DNA of 64,000 nucleotides, taken from assembly GCA_913776825.1 (NCBI GenBank), contig CAJYPV010000026.1:1-64000 (forward strand), given 5' to 3'. This stretch comes from Burkholderiaceae bacterium (GTDB lineage: Bacteria > Pseudomonadota > Gammaproteobacteria > Burkholderiales > Burkholderiaceae_C). Under the pieces are notes generated by a model, which was not told the origin of the DNA, searched no databases, and saw only the letters and a list, made by a program, of their open reading frames with translations. The translations under genes and the position numbers were made by a program. Below are positions 16,430 to 26,200 of this stretch, in pieces. Position 1 is the stretch's first letter. Every line of letters begins with the position of its first letter.

Positions 16430-17500
16430 ATGTCCACCCAGACCCCGGATGTCATCGAACTGTCGCGACCGTCGATCGAGATCGATGGCCAGCGCGATGC
16501 CGGCCTGTGCGCCGGGCTGATGGCGATGGAGCTGATCGAGACCAGCGAGGGCCTGGCACGGGCGGAATTCAGCTTCGGCAACTGGGGTGGGGCGGACAGC
16601 ACCGGCTTTCAGTACTTCGATCGGCAGACGCTGGACTTCGGCAAGTCGCTGACGGTGAAGCTGGGACCGGACCTGCTGTTCCGCGGCGCGATCACCGCGC
16701 TGTCGGCGGACTTTCCCGAAGGCAGCACGCCCCGCATCGGGGTCTGTGCGGAGGATCGGCTGCAGGACCTGCGCATGACGCGGCGCACCCGCAGCTTCGC
16801 CGATGCCTCGCTGGCCGATGTGCTGCGCCGCATCGCGGGCGATCACGGCCTGCAGACCCAGATCGACCTCAGCGGCGAGACCTACCAGCATCTGGCCCAG
16901 GTCAATCAGAGCGACCTGGCCTTCGTCCGTGACCTGGCGCGGCGCGAGGACGCGCAGATCTGGATCGACGACATGAAGCTCAAGGCCGCGCAGCGCGCGC
17001 GACGCGAGGCACCGACGCTGGAGCTGGCCTGGGCCGGCGAACTGCGGGCGTTCCAGGTCTGCGCCGATCTGGCCCATCAGCGGACCCAACTGGTCGGCGC
17101 GGGCTGGAGCGTTTCGGACAAGCGGGTGGCGCGTCATCAGGCCGATGACGCGGCCATCCGCGCCGAGCTGCAGGGCGCTTCCAGCGGTGCGCAGATCCTG
17201 CAACGCGCCTTCGGCACGCGGGTCGACACCGTGGCGCATGCGCTGCCGGCCGCCGATGCGGAAGCCCGCGCCTTCGCCGAAGCGAGCTTCCGCCACATGG
17301 CCCGCCGCTTCATCGTCGGTCATGGCGTCGCCCGGACGCAGGCGGCGCTGCGGGTGGGATCGCGGCTCAAGCTCAAGGGCCTGGGACCGCTCTTCGAAGG
17401 CGACTACACCGTCACCGAAGTGCAGGTGCGATTCGATGCCAGCCAGGGCCTGCGCACCGAGTTCTGGTGCGACCGGCCGGCCATCGGGCAGGGGCGCTGA
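16430..17500 (+). CDS. gp27/phage late control D-like hub protein
   Basis: This 356-aa protein begins at ATG 16430, with CCAGGAG upstream; ATG 16403 is an alternative. It follows the gp27/VgrG N-terminal pattern: beta barrel one with VIELSRPSIEIDG, RADGDGLQ-like spacing (DHGLQTQIDLSGETYQHLAQVNQSDLAFVRDLARRE), which is the most conserved stretch of the late-control-D family, and a second barrel ending LKGLGPLFEGDYTVTEVQVRFD. The trimer forms the central hub of the baseplate. In PVC/Afp gp27 and gp5 parts are fused (Pvc8); here the gp5 part is the next gene. Confidence 0.92.
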   Translation: MSTQTPDVIELSRPSIEIDGQRDAGLCAGLMAMELIETSEGLARAEFSFGNWGGADSTGFQYFDRQTLDFGKSLTVKLGPDLLFRGAITALSADFPEGSTPRIGVCAEDRLQDLRMTRRTRSFADASLADVLRRIAGDHGLQTQIDLSGETYQHLAQVNQSDLAFVRDLARREDAQIWIDDMKLKAAQRARREAPTLELAWAGELRAFQVCADLAHQRTQLVGAGWSVSDKRVARHQADDAAIRAELQGASSGAQILQRAFGTRVDTVAHALPAADAEARAFAEASFRHMARRFIVGHGVARTQAALRVGSRLKLKGLGPLFEGDYTVTEVQVRFDASQGLRTEFWCDRPAIGQGR

Positions 17501-17502
17501 TC

Positions 17503-18225
17503 ATGCGGGTGACCGATCTGCCACCGTTTGAACAGCTGCTCAATGAGCGGCTGCCCACCGGCTGGGGCGGGCGCTGGTATGGCGTGTGTCCGGCGCTGGT
17601 CATCGACCTGCGCGATCCGGATCACCAGGGCCGCGTGAAGATCACCTTGCCCTGGACGCCGGATGCGGGCGGTCAGCGTTATGAGGCCTGGGCGCGGCTG
17701 GCCACGCTGTTCGGTGGCCACCAGCGCGGCAGCTGGTTCGTGCCCGATGTGGACGATGAGGTGCTGGTCGCCTTCGAGCACGGCGATCCCCGTCGGCCGT
17801 ATGTGGTGGGCAGCCTCTGGAACGGCCGCGATGCGCCGCCCGTCAGCATGGATGGCGCGGGCCAGAACAACAAGAAGGTGATCCGGTCCCGCAACGGTGT
17901 GACGGTGAGCCTGGACGATCAGAGCGGACAGGAAAGCCTGCGGCTGGAGACGCCCGGCGGACAGCGCGTGACGCTCAAGGACGGACCGGGCAGCGTGACG
18001 ATCGAGGACAGCCACGGCAACTCGGTGAAGCTGGAAGCCGCCGGCATCACCATCACCGCCTCCGCCAAGGTCACGGTGCAGGCCAGCACCGTGGCGGTCA
18101 GCGCGGGCATGGTCACGGTGGATGCCGGCATGTCCACCTTCTCCGGCACGGTGCGCGCCGCGACGGTCATCGCCGACACGGTGATCGGCACCTCCTACCT
18201 GCCGGGCGCCGGCAACATGTGGTGA
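17503..18225 (+). CDS. gp5-like spike protein (OB fold and beta-helix)
   Basis: This 240-aa protein starts at ATG 17503, two bases beyond the gp27-like stop. Residues about 25-105 form a gp5 OB-fold: YGVCPALVIDLRDPDHQGRV, LPWTPD, WARLATLFGG, GSWFVPDVDDEVLVAFEHGD and PYVVGSLWNG are the VgrG signature. The rest is a repeating beta pattern (VTLKDGPGSVTIEDSHGNS, ITITASAKVTVQASTVAVSA), consistent with a triple-stranded beta-helix spike. It should be the membrane-piercing tip. No PAAR gene for the very tip was found in the cluster. Confidence 0.94.
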   Translation: MRVTDLPPFEQLLNERLPTGWGGRWYGVCPALVIDLRDPDHQGRVKITLPWTPDAGGQRYEAWARLATLFGGHQRGSWFVPDVDDEVLVAFEHGDPRRPYVVGSLWNGRDAPPVSMDGAGQNNKKVIRSRNGVTVSLDDQSGQESLRLETPGGQRVTLKDGPGSVTIEDSHGNSVKLEAAGITITASAKVTVQASTVAVSAGMVTVDAGMSTFSGTVRAATVIADTVIGTSYLPGAGNMW

Positions 18226-18235
18226 GGCACCCGCG

Positions 18236-20431
18236 ATGAACCATCCCGTCGCCTGGCAAACCCCGCAGCCGCTGTGGTCGCGGTTCTCGACGGCGTCCGG
18301 AACAAGCGCGGCAAGCGCGACGAGCGCCACAACCGCAGCGACCGATGCCGGCGCATCGACGGGCGCTTCCGCCGCTGCCGCCGCGCTCGCGCCGGACCAG
18401 TCCCGACCGAGCCTGCTCCGCTTCGACAGCGACGACTACATGGAACAGTTGCTCGCCGCGCTGGAGCACGACCCCGCCAGCCTCGGTGATCGGCTCGCCC
18501 GTCCGGAGACCTGGCGCGTCCCGCCCGGCGAATCGCCCGACCTGGTGCAGCGCATGCCGCTGCCCAAGCTGGCCAAGGCCTTGGCCCGTGTGCGCAAGGA
18601 CCAGTCGCCGCGCAGCGCGCTGGCGCCGGTCACCGCCCGCCAGGCCATCGTGGAAAACAGCGTCACGCGCCAGTTGCCGCTGAAGCTCTATCAGCCAGCG
18701 CATTTGCGGCATTACCTGGTGGCGGCGAACCTCGTCTGCGCGCAGCCCGGTCTGCCGGACCGGGCGCTCTCCACCGGCGGCGGCGAGCAGGTCGGCTTCG
18801 TGATCCGGCGCCTGATGGCGCCGCAGGCCGGGGCGCCTCGCGCGGAATATGCCTTCGTCAAATCGGCCAACGGCGCGCGCTGGCAGCGCGTGGCGGACGG
18901 CGCCGCGATGGTGGCCGGTGAAGAGCTGCTGCCCTTGTTCTCGATGGCGTTCGTGGCCGACAACGGTCAGCCGCGCCGACTGCATGCCGGCACGATTCCG
19001 GTCGGTCGTCGCGAGGAGTACATGAGCACCCGCGCCCAGCATGCCGTCGGCGTGGAAGGGCCGGGCGCCGCATCGACGAATGGCTTGATCGGCGCCGTCA
19101 GCGGGGAGGGCGGTGGCGGTGGCGGCAGTGCAGGCGTGGCGGCGGCGCCCAGCGCCATCGCCAGCCGCAAGGAACAGTTCAAGCTGGACGTCGCCGAGCC
19201 CTGGAAGCAACTCGTGCGGTCGGCGGTGTATGCCAAGGGTCGGGTCATGGACCCCGCCAGCACCGGCACGGCGGCGCAACGGGCGGACCAGGCCGCCATC
19301 GTCAATCGTCAGCTGCAGGGCCAGTCCTGGCTGGTGTGGCTGGACTTCGCCGACTACCTCGCCACCCATGTCCCGGCCGTGTGGGCGGCAGTGGAATCAC
19401 CGAGCCTGGGCGCCTCGCTCACCGGCCCGGCCAAGGCGCTCTTCGACTGGCTGCAGTCGGCGGCGACCGACATGGGCAGCGGCTGGACCGGTCTGGCCGA
19501 CAACAGCCCGGTTCTCCGCGCGCGGGACGCGCTGCATCGCATCCGTGCCTCGCGGGCGTCGCTGGAAGGCACCACCGCGCTGTATCCCGATGCGCCGGGG
19601 GCGGACTTCGCCTGGCCCGATTTCCGTTGGCTGCTCGCCGGCCTGCGCGACGACGGCGGATATGTCGTCGCCGGTCTGCACACCACGCTGCCCGCCGCGA
19701 CGGTCGATCCCGCCGATGTCGAGGCCGGCACCCCCGCCATGACGCCGCTGCAGAAGGAGGCCGAAGCCGCTGCCGCGCTGGTGGACAAGGCGGTGCAACT
19801 GGTCGTCGCCGCCATCGACCTCACCCAACCCGCCGCGCCATCGCCCGCCGTGCCGTTCGCGGCCCGGTTGCGGGATGCGCTGGTGACGACGCAGGGCGAT
19901 GCCGGCTGGTTCGTGATTCGCTGCGCCTATCTGCGTTGCGACTGCGGGCCGCTGAAGCCGGCGGTGCTGTCCACGCCCAGCGAGCGTTTCCAGATGGCGA
20001 GCTTCTTCGATGCCGATGCGCCGGCGCGTCCGATCCGGATCGCGCTGCCGCTGGACACCTCGCCCGCGGGGCTGCGCAAGCATCCGAAGAACACCGCCTT
20101 CCTGATGTCGGATCAGCTGTGCGGCCAGGTGCAGCGCGCCAAGGGACTGGGCTTCGTGGACCTGGTCCGATCGGTGCTGCCGTGGCCGCTGCACAAGCCG
20201 CTGGAGGTCGGCGGCATGGGGCCGTGCGTCGGTGGGTCGCCGCAGGCGAGCCTGGGCATGATCTGCTCGCTGTCGCTGCCGATCATCACGATCTGCGCGC
20301 TGATCCTGCTGATGATCATCGTCAGCCTGCTGGACTTCGTGTTCCGCTGGCTGCCCTATTTCGTCATGTGCTTCCCGGTGCCCAAGTTCAAGGGCAAGGG
20401 CGGCGACGGCCCGGACGGAGGCGGACCATGA
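18236..20431 (+). CDS. eCIS-associated protein with C-terminal membrane segment, 731 aa
   Basis: I cannot name this family, although from memory similar proteins occur in other eCIS clusters. After an Ala/Ser/Thr-rich low-complexity N-terminus, a mixed fold runs to about residue 670, including AIVENSVTRQLPLKLYQPAH and a cysteine pair in IRCAYLRCDCGPL. The end is strikingly hydrophobic: about residues 675-715 (CSLSLPIITICALILLMIIV followed by a second aromatic stretch) form one or two membrane helices, with a basic KFKGKG end. Lying between the spike and gp25, it is expected in the baseplate/spike region. The tail suggests membrane contact or insertion. Confidence 0.75.
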   Translation: MNHPVAWQTPQPLWSRFSTASGTSAASATSATTAATDAGASTGASAAAAALAPDQSRPSLLRFDSDDYMEQLLAALEHDPASLGDRLARPETWRVPPGESPDLVQRMPLPKLAKALARVRKDQSPRSALAPVTARQAIVENSVTRQLPLKLYQPAHLRHYLVAANLVCAQPGLPDRALSTGGGEQVGFVIRRLMAPQAGAPRAEYAFVKSANGARWQRVADGAAMVAGEELLPLFSMAFVADNGQPRRLHAGTIPVGRREEYMSTRAQHAVGVEGPGAASTNGLIGAVSGEGGGGGGSAGVAAAPSAIASRKEQFKLDVAEPWKQLVRSAVYAKGRVMDPASTGTAAQRADQAAIVNRQLQGQSWLVWLDFADYLATHVPAVWAAVESPSLGASLTGPAKALFDWLQSAATDMGSGWTGLADNSPVLRARDALHRIRASRASLEGTTALYPDAPGADFAWPDFRWLLAGLRDDGGYVVAGLHTTLPAATVDPADVEAGTPAMTPLQKEAEAAAALVDKAVQLVVAAIDLTQPAAPSPAVPFAARLRDALVTTQGDAGWFVIRCAYLRCDCGPLKPAVLSTPSERFQMASFFDADAPARPIRIALPLDTSPAGLRKHPKNTAFLMSDQLCGQVQRAKGLGFVDLVRSVLPWPLHKPLEVGGMGPCVGGSPQASLGMICSLSLPIITICALILLMIIVSLLDFVFRWLPYFVMCFPVPKFKGKGGDGPDGGGP

Positions 20432-20465
20432 CCGCGCGCCCGAGCCACGATCGGAGGGCCTCGCC

Positions 20466-20855
20466 ATGAGCAGCATCTTCGGCCGCAGCCTGTCGTTCCC
20501 GCCTCGGGTCGGATCGGATGGGCGCTTCGTCTGGTCGCAAGGCGAGACCAACATCCGCGAATCCATCGCCGTGATCCTGCAGACCGAACCCGGCGAGCGC
20601 GTCGGGCTGCCGGAATTCGGCGCCGGCCTGGGACGCTTTCTGTTCGAGCCCAACAACGCCGCCACCCATGCGCGGGTGCAGGACGCGGCGCAACGCGCGC
20701 TCGCGCGCTGGGAGCCGCGCATCCAGGTGGAGTCGCTGGAGATGCAGGTCGATCCCGACGACCCGGAGAACGCGCTCATGACCCTCACCTACCGGCTGGT
20801 CGCCACCGCCAGCCGCGAGCGCCTGACCGTCGGTATCGCCCTGGGCGCCGGCTGA
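20466..20855 (+). CDS. gp25-like baseplate wedge protein (Pvc9-like)
   Basis: This 129-aa protein is a clear gp25 homologue: FPPRVGSDGRFVWSQGETNIRESIAVILQTEPGER, then GLPEFGAGLGRFLFEPN, the EPN motif shared with T4 gp25 and TssE. It is a wedge component linking hub, sheath start and gp6-like proteins. GGAGG lies just upstream of ATG 20466. It precedes the baseplate J gene by 86 bases of CCACCG-rich spacer. Confidence 0.95.
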   Translation: MSSIFGRSLSFPPRVGSDGRFVWSQGETNIRESIAVILQTEPGERVGLPEFGAGLGRFLFEPNNAATHARVQDAAQRALARWEPRIQVESLEMQVDPDDPENALMTLTYRLVATASRERLTVGIALGAG

Positions 20856-20941
20856 ATCGGCCCTCTGCGCCCTCCGACCGATCGTTCACCGCCACCGCAA
20901 ACCGCGACCGCCACCGCCACCGACCTCCGAAGGACCGCCCG

Positions 20942-23248
20942 ATGCCGATCACGCCGCCGCCGCTCGATGACCGCCGCTTCACGCAGCTGGTCGACAGCAC
21001 GCTGGCCCGCGCCCGCGTGCACACGCCCGAGTGGACCAACTTCAACCAGAGCGACCCCGGCGTGACGCTGGTGCAGCTGTTCGCGTTCCTCACCGAGAAC
21101 CTGCTGTACCGCGCCAACCTCGTGCCGCAGCGCAACCGCGCCCGCTTCCTGCAGATGCTGCGGGTGCCGCTGGCCAGCGCGTCGGCGGCGCAGGGCCTGG
21201 TGGCCATCGCCAATGAGCGCGGCGAGGCCACGGTGCAGACCCTGGCCGCGGATCTGGAAGTGCGCGCGGGCGCCGTGCCGTTCCGCACGCAACTGGGTCT
21301 GGATGTGCTGCCGCTGGAATCGCGCGTCTTCTTCAAGCGGCCGGTGTCGGCCGCGTCGCAGTCGCCCGAGCTGATGGCCTATTACCGGCTGCTCTATGCG
21401 TCCTATCAGATGCCTTTCCCGGACGATGTGCAGCTCTACGAGACCGTCGCGCTCGATCCGCAGGTGGTGGACAGCGTCGACCTGAGGGCCGACACCATCG
21501 ATGGCGGCGTGTGGATCGCCTTGCTGGCCCGCCGCACCGATGTGCCGGATGCCGGCCCCGATCCGTGGAAGACGCTGCGCGACCGGCTCGCCGGCCGCAC
21601 CTTGACGCTCGGGGTGGTGCCGGCGCTGGAAGCGGTCTCTGCCCGGCTCACGCCGGTGGGGCAGGCCCAGTCCGCGCCGATGCTGCGCTTCGAGCTGCCG
21701 GACGTGAAGGCCGATGGCCGCGTGGTGCGGGATGCCACTGATCGCCCTGCACCGGCTTATCGCGCGCTGGACGCCCGCACCGAGGTCGACCTGCTGGCGG
21801 TGCCGGGCGTGGTGCAACTGACCTTGCCGGGCGCCGCTCAATTGCGCGTCTGGCAGGACGTCGATCCGCTGGAAGGCGGCGTCGGCGACATGCCGCCTGC
21901 ACTGGACGACCCGACGCTGGGCACCCGCCTGGTGACGTGGCTGCGCATGCGGGTGGACGGCGCCTCGCCCGCGCGCATCCGCTGGACCGGCCTCAATGCG
22001 ACGCCGATCCGCCAGATCCAGCGCATCGCCGCCGAGCCGCTGGCCGATGGCGACGGCACGCCCGATCAGGGTCGCCGGCTGTCTCGCGCGCCGGTGCTGC
22101 CCGGCAGCGTGTCGGTGAGCACCCGCGTGGGCGATGACGCGCCGCTGACCTGGTCCGAGATCGATGACCTCGCGGCGGCCGGGCCGGAAGTGCCGGTCGG
22201 CAATCCGAGGTCGACCGCGCGTGAATTCCAGGCCGACGACAACGGCCGCACCGAGGTGTTCGAGCTGGATGCCGAGGCCGGCGAACTGCGCTTTGGCGAC
22301 GGGCTGCGCGGCCGCCGGCTGCCCTTGGGCGCGCGGGTGCTGGCCAGCTACGGCTTCTGCCAGGGCGCGGCCGGCAATGTGGCCGAGGCCGCGATCGACA
22401 GCGCGCCGCAACTGCCGTCCGGCTTCACCGTGACCAATCCGGTGCAGACCTGGGGCGGCGCCGATGCGGAGGATGTCGAGACCGGCGAAAAGCAGGTGCG
22501 GCGGTATCTGCAGCATCGCGACCGGCTCGTGAGCGCCGACGATTTCGAGGCCATCACGCTGCGCACGCCGGGCGTGCAGATCGGCCGGGTCGAGATCCTG
22601 CCGGCCTTCCATCCGGATCTGGTGCCCAACGAGCCAGGCGCCGCGCCGGGGGTGGTCACCGTCATGGCGATTCCGCGACTGGACCCGGCCCAGCCGGATG
22701 CGCCCCGCGCCGATCGCCTGTTCCTCAATGCCTTGTGCCAGCACCTCGATCCGCGCCGGCTGGTGACGACCGAGCTGGTGGTGCGCGGTCCGGTCTACAA
22801 GGGCCTGTGGATCTCGGTGGGCGTGGAGATCGCGGCGGGCTTTGCCATCGCGGAAGTGGTGGAGGCGGTCAAGGCGCGGCTGCGCGCGTGGCTCGCGCCT
22901 GTCGGGCCGAACGGTGCGCAGCCGCGCGAGACCGCGCTGTTCAATGCCCGCGCGGTGGACCCGAGCCGCGGCTGGCCGCTGCGCACCTCGGTCGCCAGCC
23001 GGGTGATGCTGGCGGAAGTCGCGCGGGTGCCCGGCGTGATGTCGGTGGCCGAGGTGCTGCTGGCGGAAGGCAGCCGCGCCGCCGCGGACGTGATCCCGAT
23101 GACCGGGCTGGAGCTGCCGCGTGTGCTGGGGCTGTCGGTCGTCGCCGGCGAGCCCTTGCCGTTGGAATCGCTGCGCGGCGGCAGCGGCAGCGCGACACCC
23201 ACCACGGTGTCGCTGTTGCCCGTGCCGGTGGTGCCGGAGACCTGCTGA
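20942..23248 (+). CDS. Baseplate J/gp6-like protein (Pvc11-like)
   Basis: This 768-aa protein matches the gp6/J family: a start with WTNFNQSDPGVTLVQLFAFLTENLLYRANLVPQRNR, the classical wedge motif; central beta domains; then ELDAEAGELRFGDGLRGRRLPLGARVLASYGFCQG, LVSADDFEAI, and a C-terminal repeat domain. It forms the iris-like ring around the hub that triggers sheath contraction. The stop overlaps the next start (TGATG at 23246-23250). Confidence 0.93.
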   Translation: MPITPPPLDDRRFTQLVDSTLARARVHTPEWTNFNQSDPGVTLVQLFAFLTENLLYRANLVPQRNRARFLQMLRVPLASASAAQGLVAIANERGEATVQTLAADLEVRAGAVPFRTQLGLDVLPLESRVFFKRPVSAASQSPELMAYYRLLYASYQMPFPDDVQLYETVALDPQVVDSVDLRADTIDGGVWIALLARRTDVPDAGPDPWKTLRDRLAGRTLTLGVVPALEAVSARLTPVGQAQSAPMLRFELPDVKADGRVVRDATDRPAPAYRALDARTEVDLLAVPGVVQLTLPGAAQLRVWQDVDPLEGGVGDMPPALDDPTLGTRLVTWLRMRVDGASPARIRWTGLNATPIRQIQRIAAEPLADGDGTPDQGRRLSRAPVLPGSVSVSTRVGDDAPLTWSEIDDLAAAGPEVPVGNPRSTAREFQADDNGRTEVFELDAEAGELRFGDGLRGRRLPLGARVLASYGFCQGAAGNVAEAAIDSAPQLPSGFTVTNPVQTWGGADAEDVETGEKQVRRYLQHRDRLVSADDFEAITLRTPGVQIGRVEILPAFHPDLVPNEPGAAPGVVTVMAIPRLDPAQPDAPRADRLFLNALCQHLDPRRLVTTELVVRGPVYKGLWISVGVEIAAGFAIAEVVEAVKARLRAWLAPVGPNGAQPRETALFNARAVDPSRGWPLRTSVASRVMLAEVARVPGVMSVAEVLLAEGSRAAADVIPMTGLELPRVLGLSVVAGEPLPLESLRGGSGSATPTTVSLLPVPVVPETC

Positions 23249-26200
23249 TGAAAAACGTCAACGGCGCCCGATTCCAGCTGCTGCTCGGCGAAGCCGACTG
23301 GGGCCGGTGTCTGCCTGGGTCGGCGGACGTCGATCCAGCGGCGGTGCCCATCGGCTCCGCCAGTGAAGCGATCGACACCGAGGGCGCTCGCCGCGGCGCC
23401 ACGCTGTTGTCTCACCAATGGGCGCGACCGGCCGGCGCTCGGTCGACCGCCGACGCCTCGCCGCCAGCGGCCTGGGACGGCGACCGCAAGGAATTGACGC
23501 TGGCGCCACGCACGCTGGAACTGCCGGCCACGGTGACCGAATCGCCGCTGACGCTGGAAGCCCGGCGCGGCGCGGCGGCGGATCGCCACGGCAACGTCTA
23601 CCGGATCGCGGGCGACCGCCTCGCGCTGCGGGTGGCGTCGGTCTCCCGCGCGGACGAGGGCGCGTTCTGGCCCGCCGAGCCCTCCGACTGTGCCGAGCTG
23701 CGCGCGCAGGAACGGCTGCTGTTCCAGCCGCATCCGCCGAGCGCGCCGGCCGCACCCGATCGCTATCTCGGACTGACCGTGACGGCCGACGACTGGCTGG
23801 TGGTCGCTTATGCGCGGGGCGATCGTCGCGGGTTGCTGAGCTTCGACCTGGTCGCCGGCGGTCAGCCGCTGGACCTGCCGTGGCCGGAGGCGGTCGCGTT
23901 CGAGCCCTTCGATCTCTGCGCTCGCGAGGGTGGCGGTGTCTGGATCCTGGACCGAGCCCACGCCCGGCTGTGGGAGCTGGATTGCCATCTCGCGGTGGTG
24001 CGCAGCGGTCAGCCGCTGCAGGCCCTGTCAGCGGCCGTCATCGACGACTTCCAGCCGGTGGCCGGACCCGCGCGTGCGCAGCCGGCCGCCGATCTCCCTG
24101 CCGGCCTGCCGTTGGGCGCCAGCCCCGCCTGGGCCGTGGACCCGATCGCCATCGAGTCGGACGGACAGGGCGGCATCTGGCTGCTGGACCGCGATGAGAT
24201 GAACGGGCAATCGCGCGTGGTGCTGCTGCGTCGGCACGGCAACGCGTGGCGCTGGGCCGCATCGGACTGGCTGACCGGTCTGCCGGGCCTGGCGCATGAC
24301 TTCGTTCGGGCGTCTGCTCAGCGCTGGAGCGCCGGTGAGACGGACGCATCGGTGGTCTGCTTCATCGCCACCACGGTGGGCAATCAGGCCCATGCCTTCG
24401 AGGTGATCGATGCGGCGGCGTCCGACGGCGCCGGCAGCGTTTCAGAAGCGAGCGCGCCGTGGACGGCGCCCGGAAGCGACGGCTTTGCGCTGCGCGCCTT
24501 GCCGTGGCTGGTGCCGCTGCGGCGCTACGGCGGCCGCGCCCTGATCGCCGTGCGCGGCGAGGGCTGCTACGACAGCGGCCTGTCCCAGGCCGTCTGGACC
24601 CCGCTGGTGCAGCAGCCTCGCGCGCGCTATGCCGCCGAGGCGACGCTGATCACGCCGGTCTTCGACAGCGGCGAGCTGGGCATCACCTGGGACAAGCTGC
24701 TCATCGATGCGGCCATCCCGGCGGGCACGAGCGTGGAGGTGTGGAGCCGCGCGTCCGATGAATTGGAAGACCCGAGCCTGACCCTCAGCGCCGAGGATGA
24801 CGCGGCGTCGTCCTACGCGTCGGAGCAGCCCGCGCCCGGCGCGCAACTGGTCGGCGGCTGGAGGCGGGAGCCGGCGCTGCTGTGGCGTCCCGAGGGCCCG
24901 GAGCTGCCCTGGCTGCGCGGCGATGCGATGCGGCCGAGCTGCCGGGCCTCGGGCCAGGGCACCTGGGAGCTGCTGCTGCAGGCGGCACAGGGGCGCTACC
25001 TGCAACTCCAGCTGCGGCTGTCCAGCGAGCACGGCACCCACACGCCGCGGCTGCGGGCCCTGCGGGTCTGGTCGCCGAGGTTCTCGTATCCGCAGCGCTT
25101 CCTGCCGGCGGCCTATCGCGAGGACGTGACGAGCGCCCATTTCCTGGAGCGCTGGCTGGCCAACTTCGAAAGCACCTTCACCGCCATCGAAGACAAGATC
25201 GCCCGCGCCACTGCGCTCTTCGATGCCCGCACCGTGCCGCCGGAGGCGCTGGCGTGGCTCGCGGACTGGTTCGATCTGGCGCTGGATCCGAGCTGGGATG
25301 AACGCCGCCATCGGCTGCTGGTCCGGCATGCGATGGACTTCTTCCGCTGGCGCGGCACGGTCCATGGCCTTCGTCTGGCGCTCGAGCTGGCGTTCGATCC
25401 CTGCTTCGACGCCGCGATGTTCGATGGGCCGCGGGACAGCGACAGCGGCGCGCGTCGCCTGCGCATCGTCGAGACCTATCAGACGCGGCTGATCGGCGCC
25501 CTGGCCGCAGGCGATCCGGGCGCGGCGGAGTCGGTTGTCGCATCGGCGACGCCGTCCACGGCGGTGTCCGGCGCCGGTCCTCAAGCGGTGCTGGCTCAGG
25601 CGCGCTGGACGCCCGAGGAAGGCAATGCCGGTCTGGCCGATCGCTGGGCCGCCTGGCAGGGCCGCGTGGCCACGCCGTCGGAGCAGGTGATGCCGTGGCC
25701 GCTGGTGCCGCCGTCCGACGGCGACGGCGCGGCGGGCCCTGCCTCGACGGTGACCAGTACGGACGAGCCCGACGCCGACGCCGCCGCCTCGGACGCCAAC
25801 GCCGCCGAATGGGCCCGCTTCTGTCAGAGCGTCTTGGGCTTCGTGCCGGCGGCGGGCGCGCAGGAGCGTGTGCGCTGGCAGGCCTGGCTGCGGGGGCGCT
25901 ACGGCAGCCTGACGTCGCTCAATGTGCAGCACGGCAGTGGCTATGGGCGTTGGACTGCGATCCCGCTGCCCATCGACGTGCCCGCGCATTCGAACGCGGC
26001 CGCCGACTGGGCCAGCTTCTGCGCGCTTCCGGACCCGAGTCAGCACCGCACGCGCTGGCAGGACTTCCTGGCGCGTCGTTATCGCCGCATCGAGCGGCTG
26101 CGGCAGGCGCATGGCGCCGCATGGCCGAGCTTCGAGCAGGTGCCCGTGCCGGACGTGCTGCCGCTCACGCCGGCGGCGCAGCGCGATTGGTGGCAGTTCG

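Noticed and set aside
20428..20469. 13-codon frame before gp25
   Set aside because: It is too short, and it only overlaps the ribosome site of the gp25-like gene.
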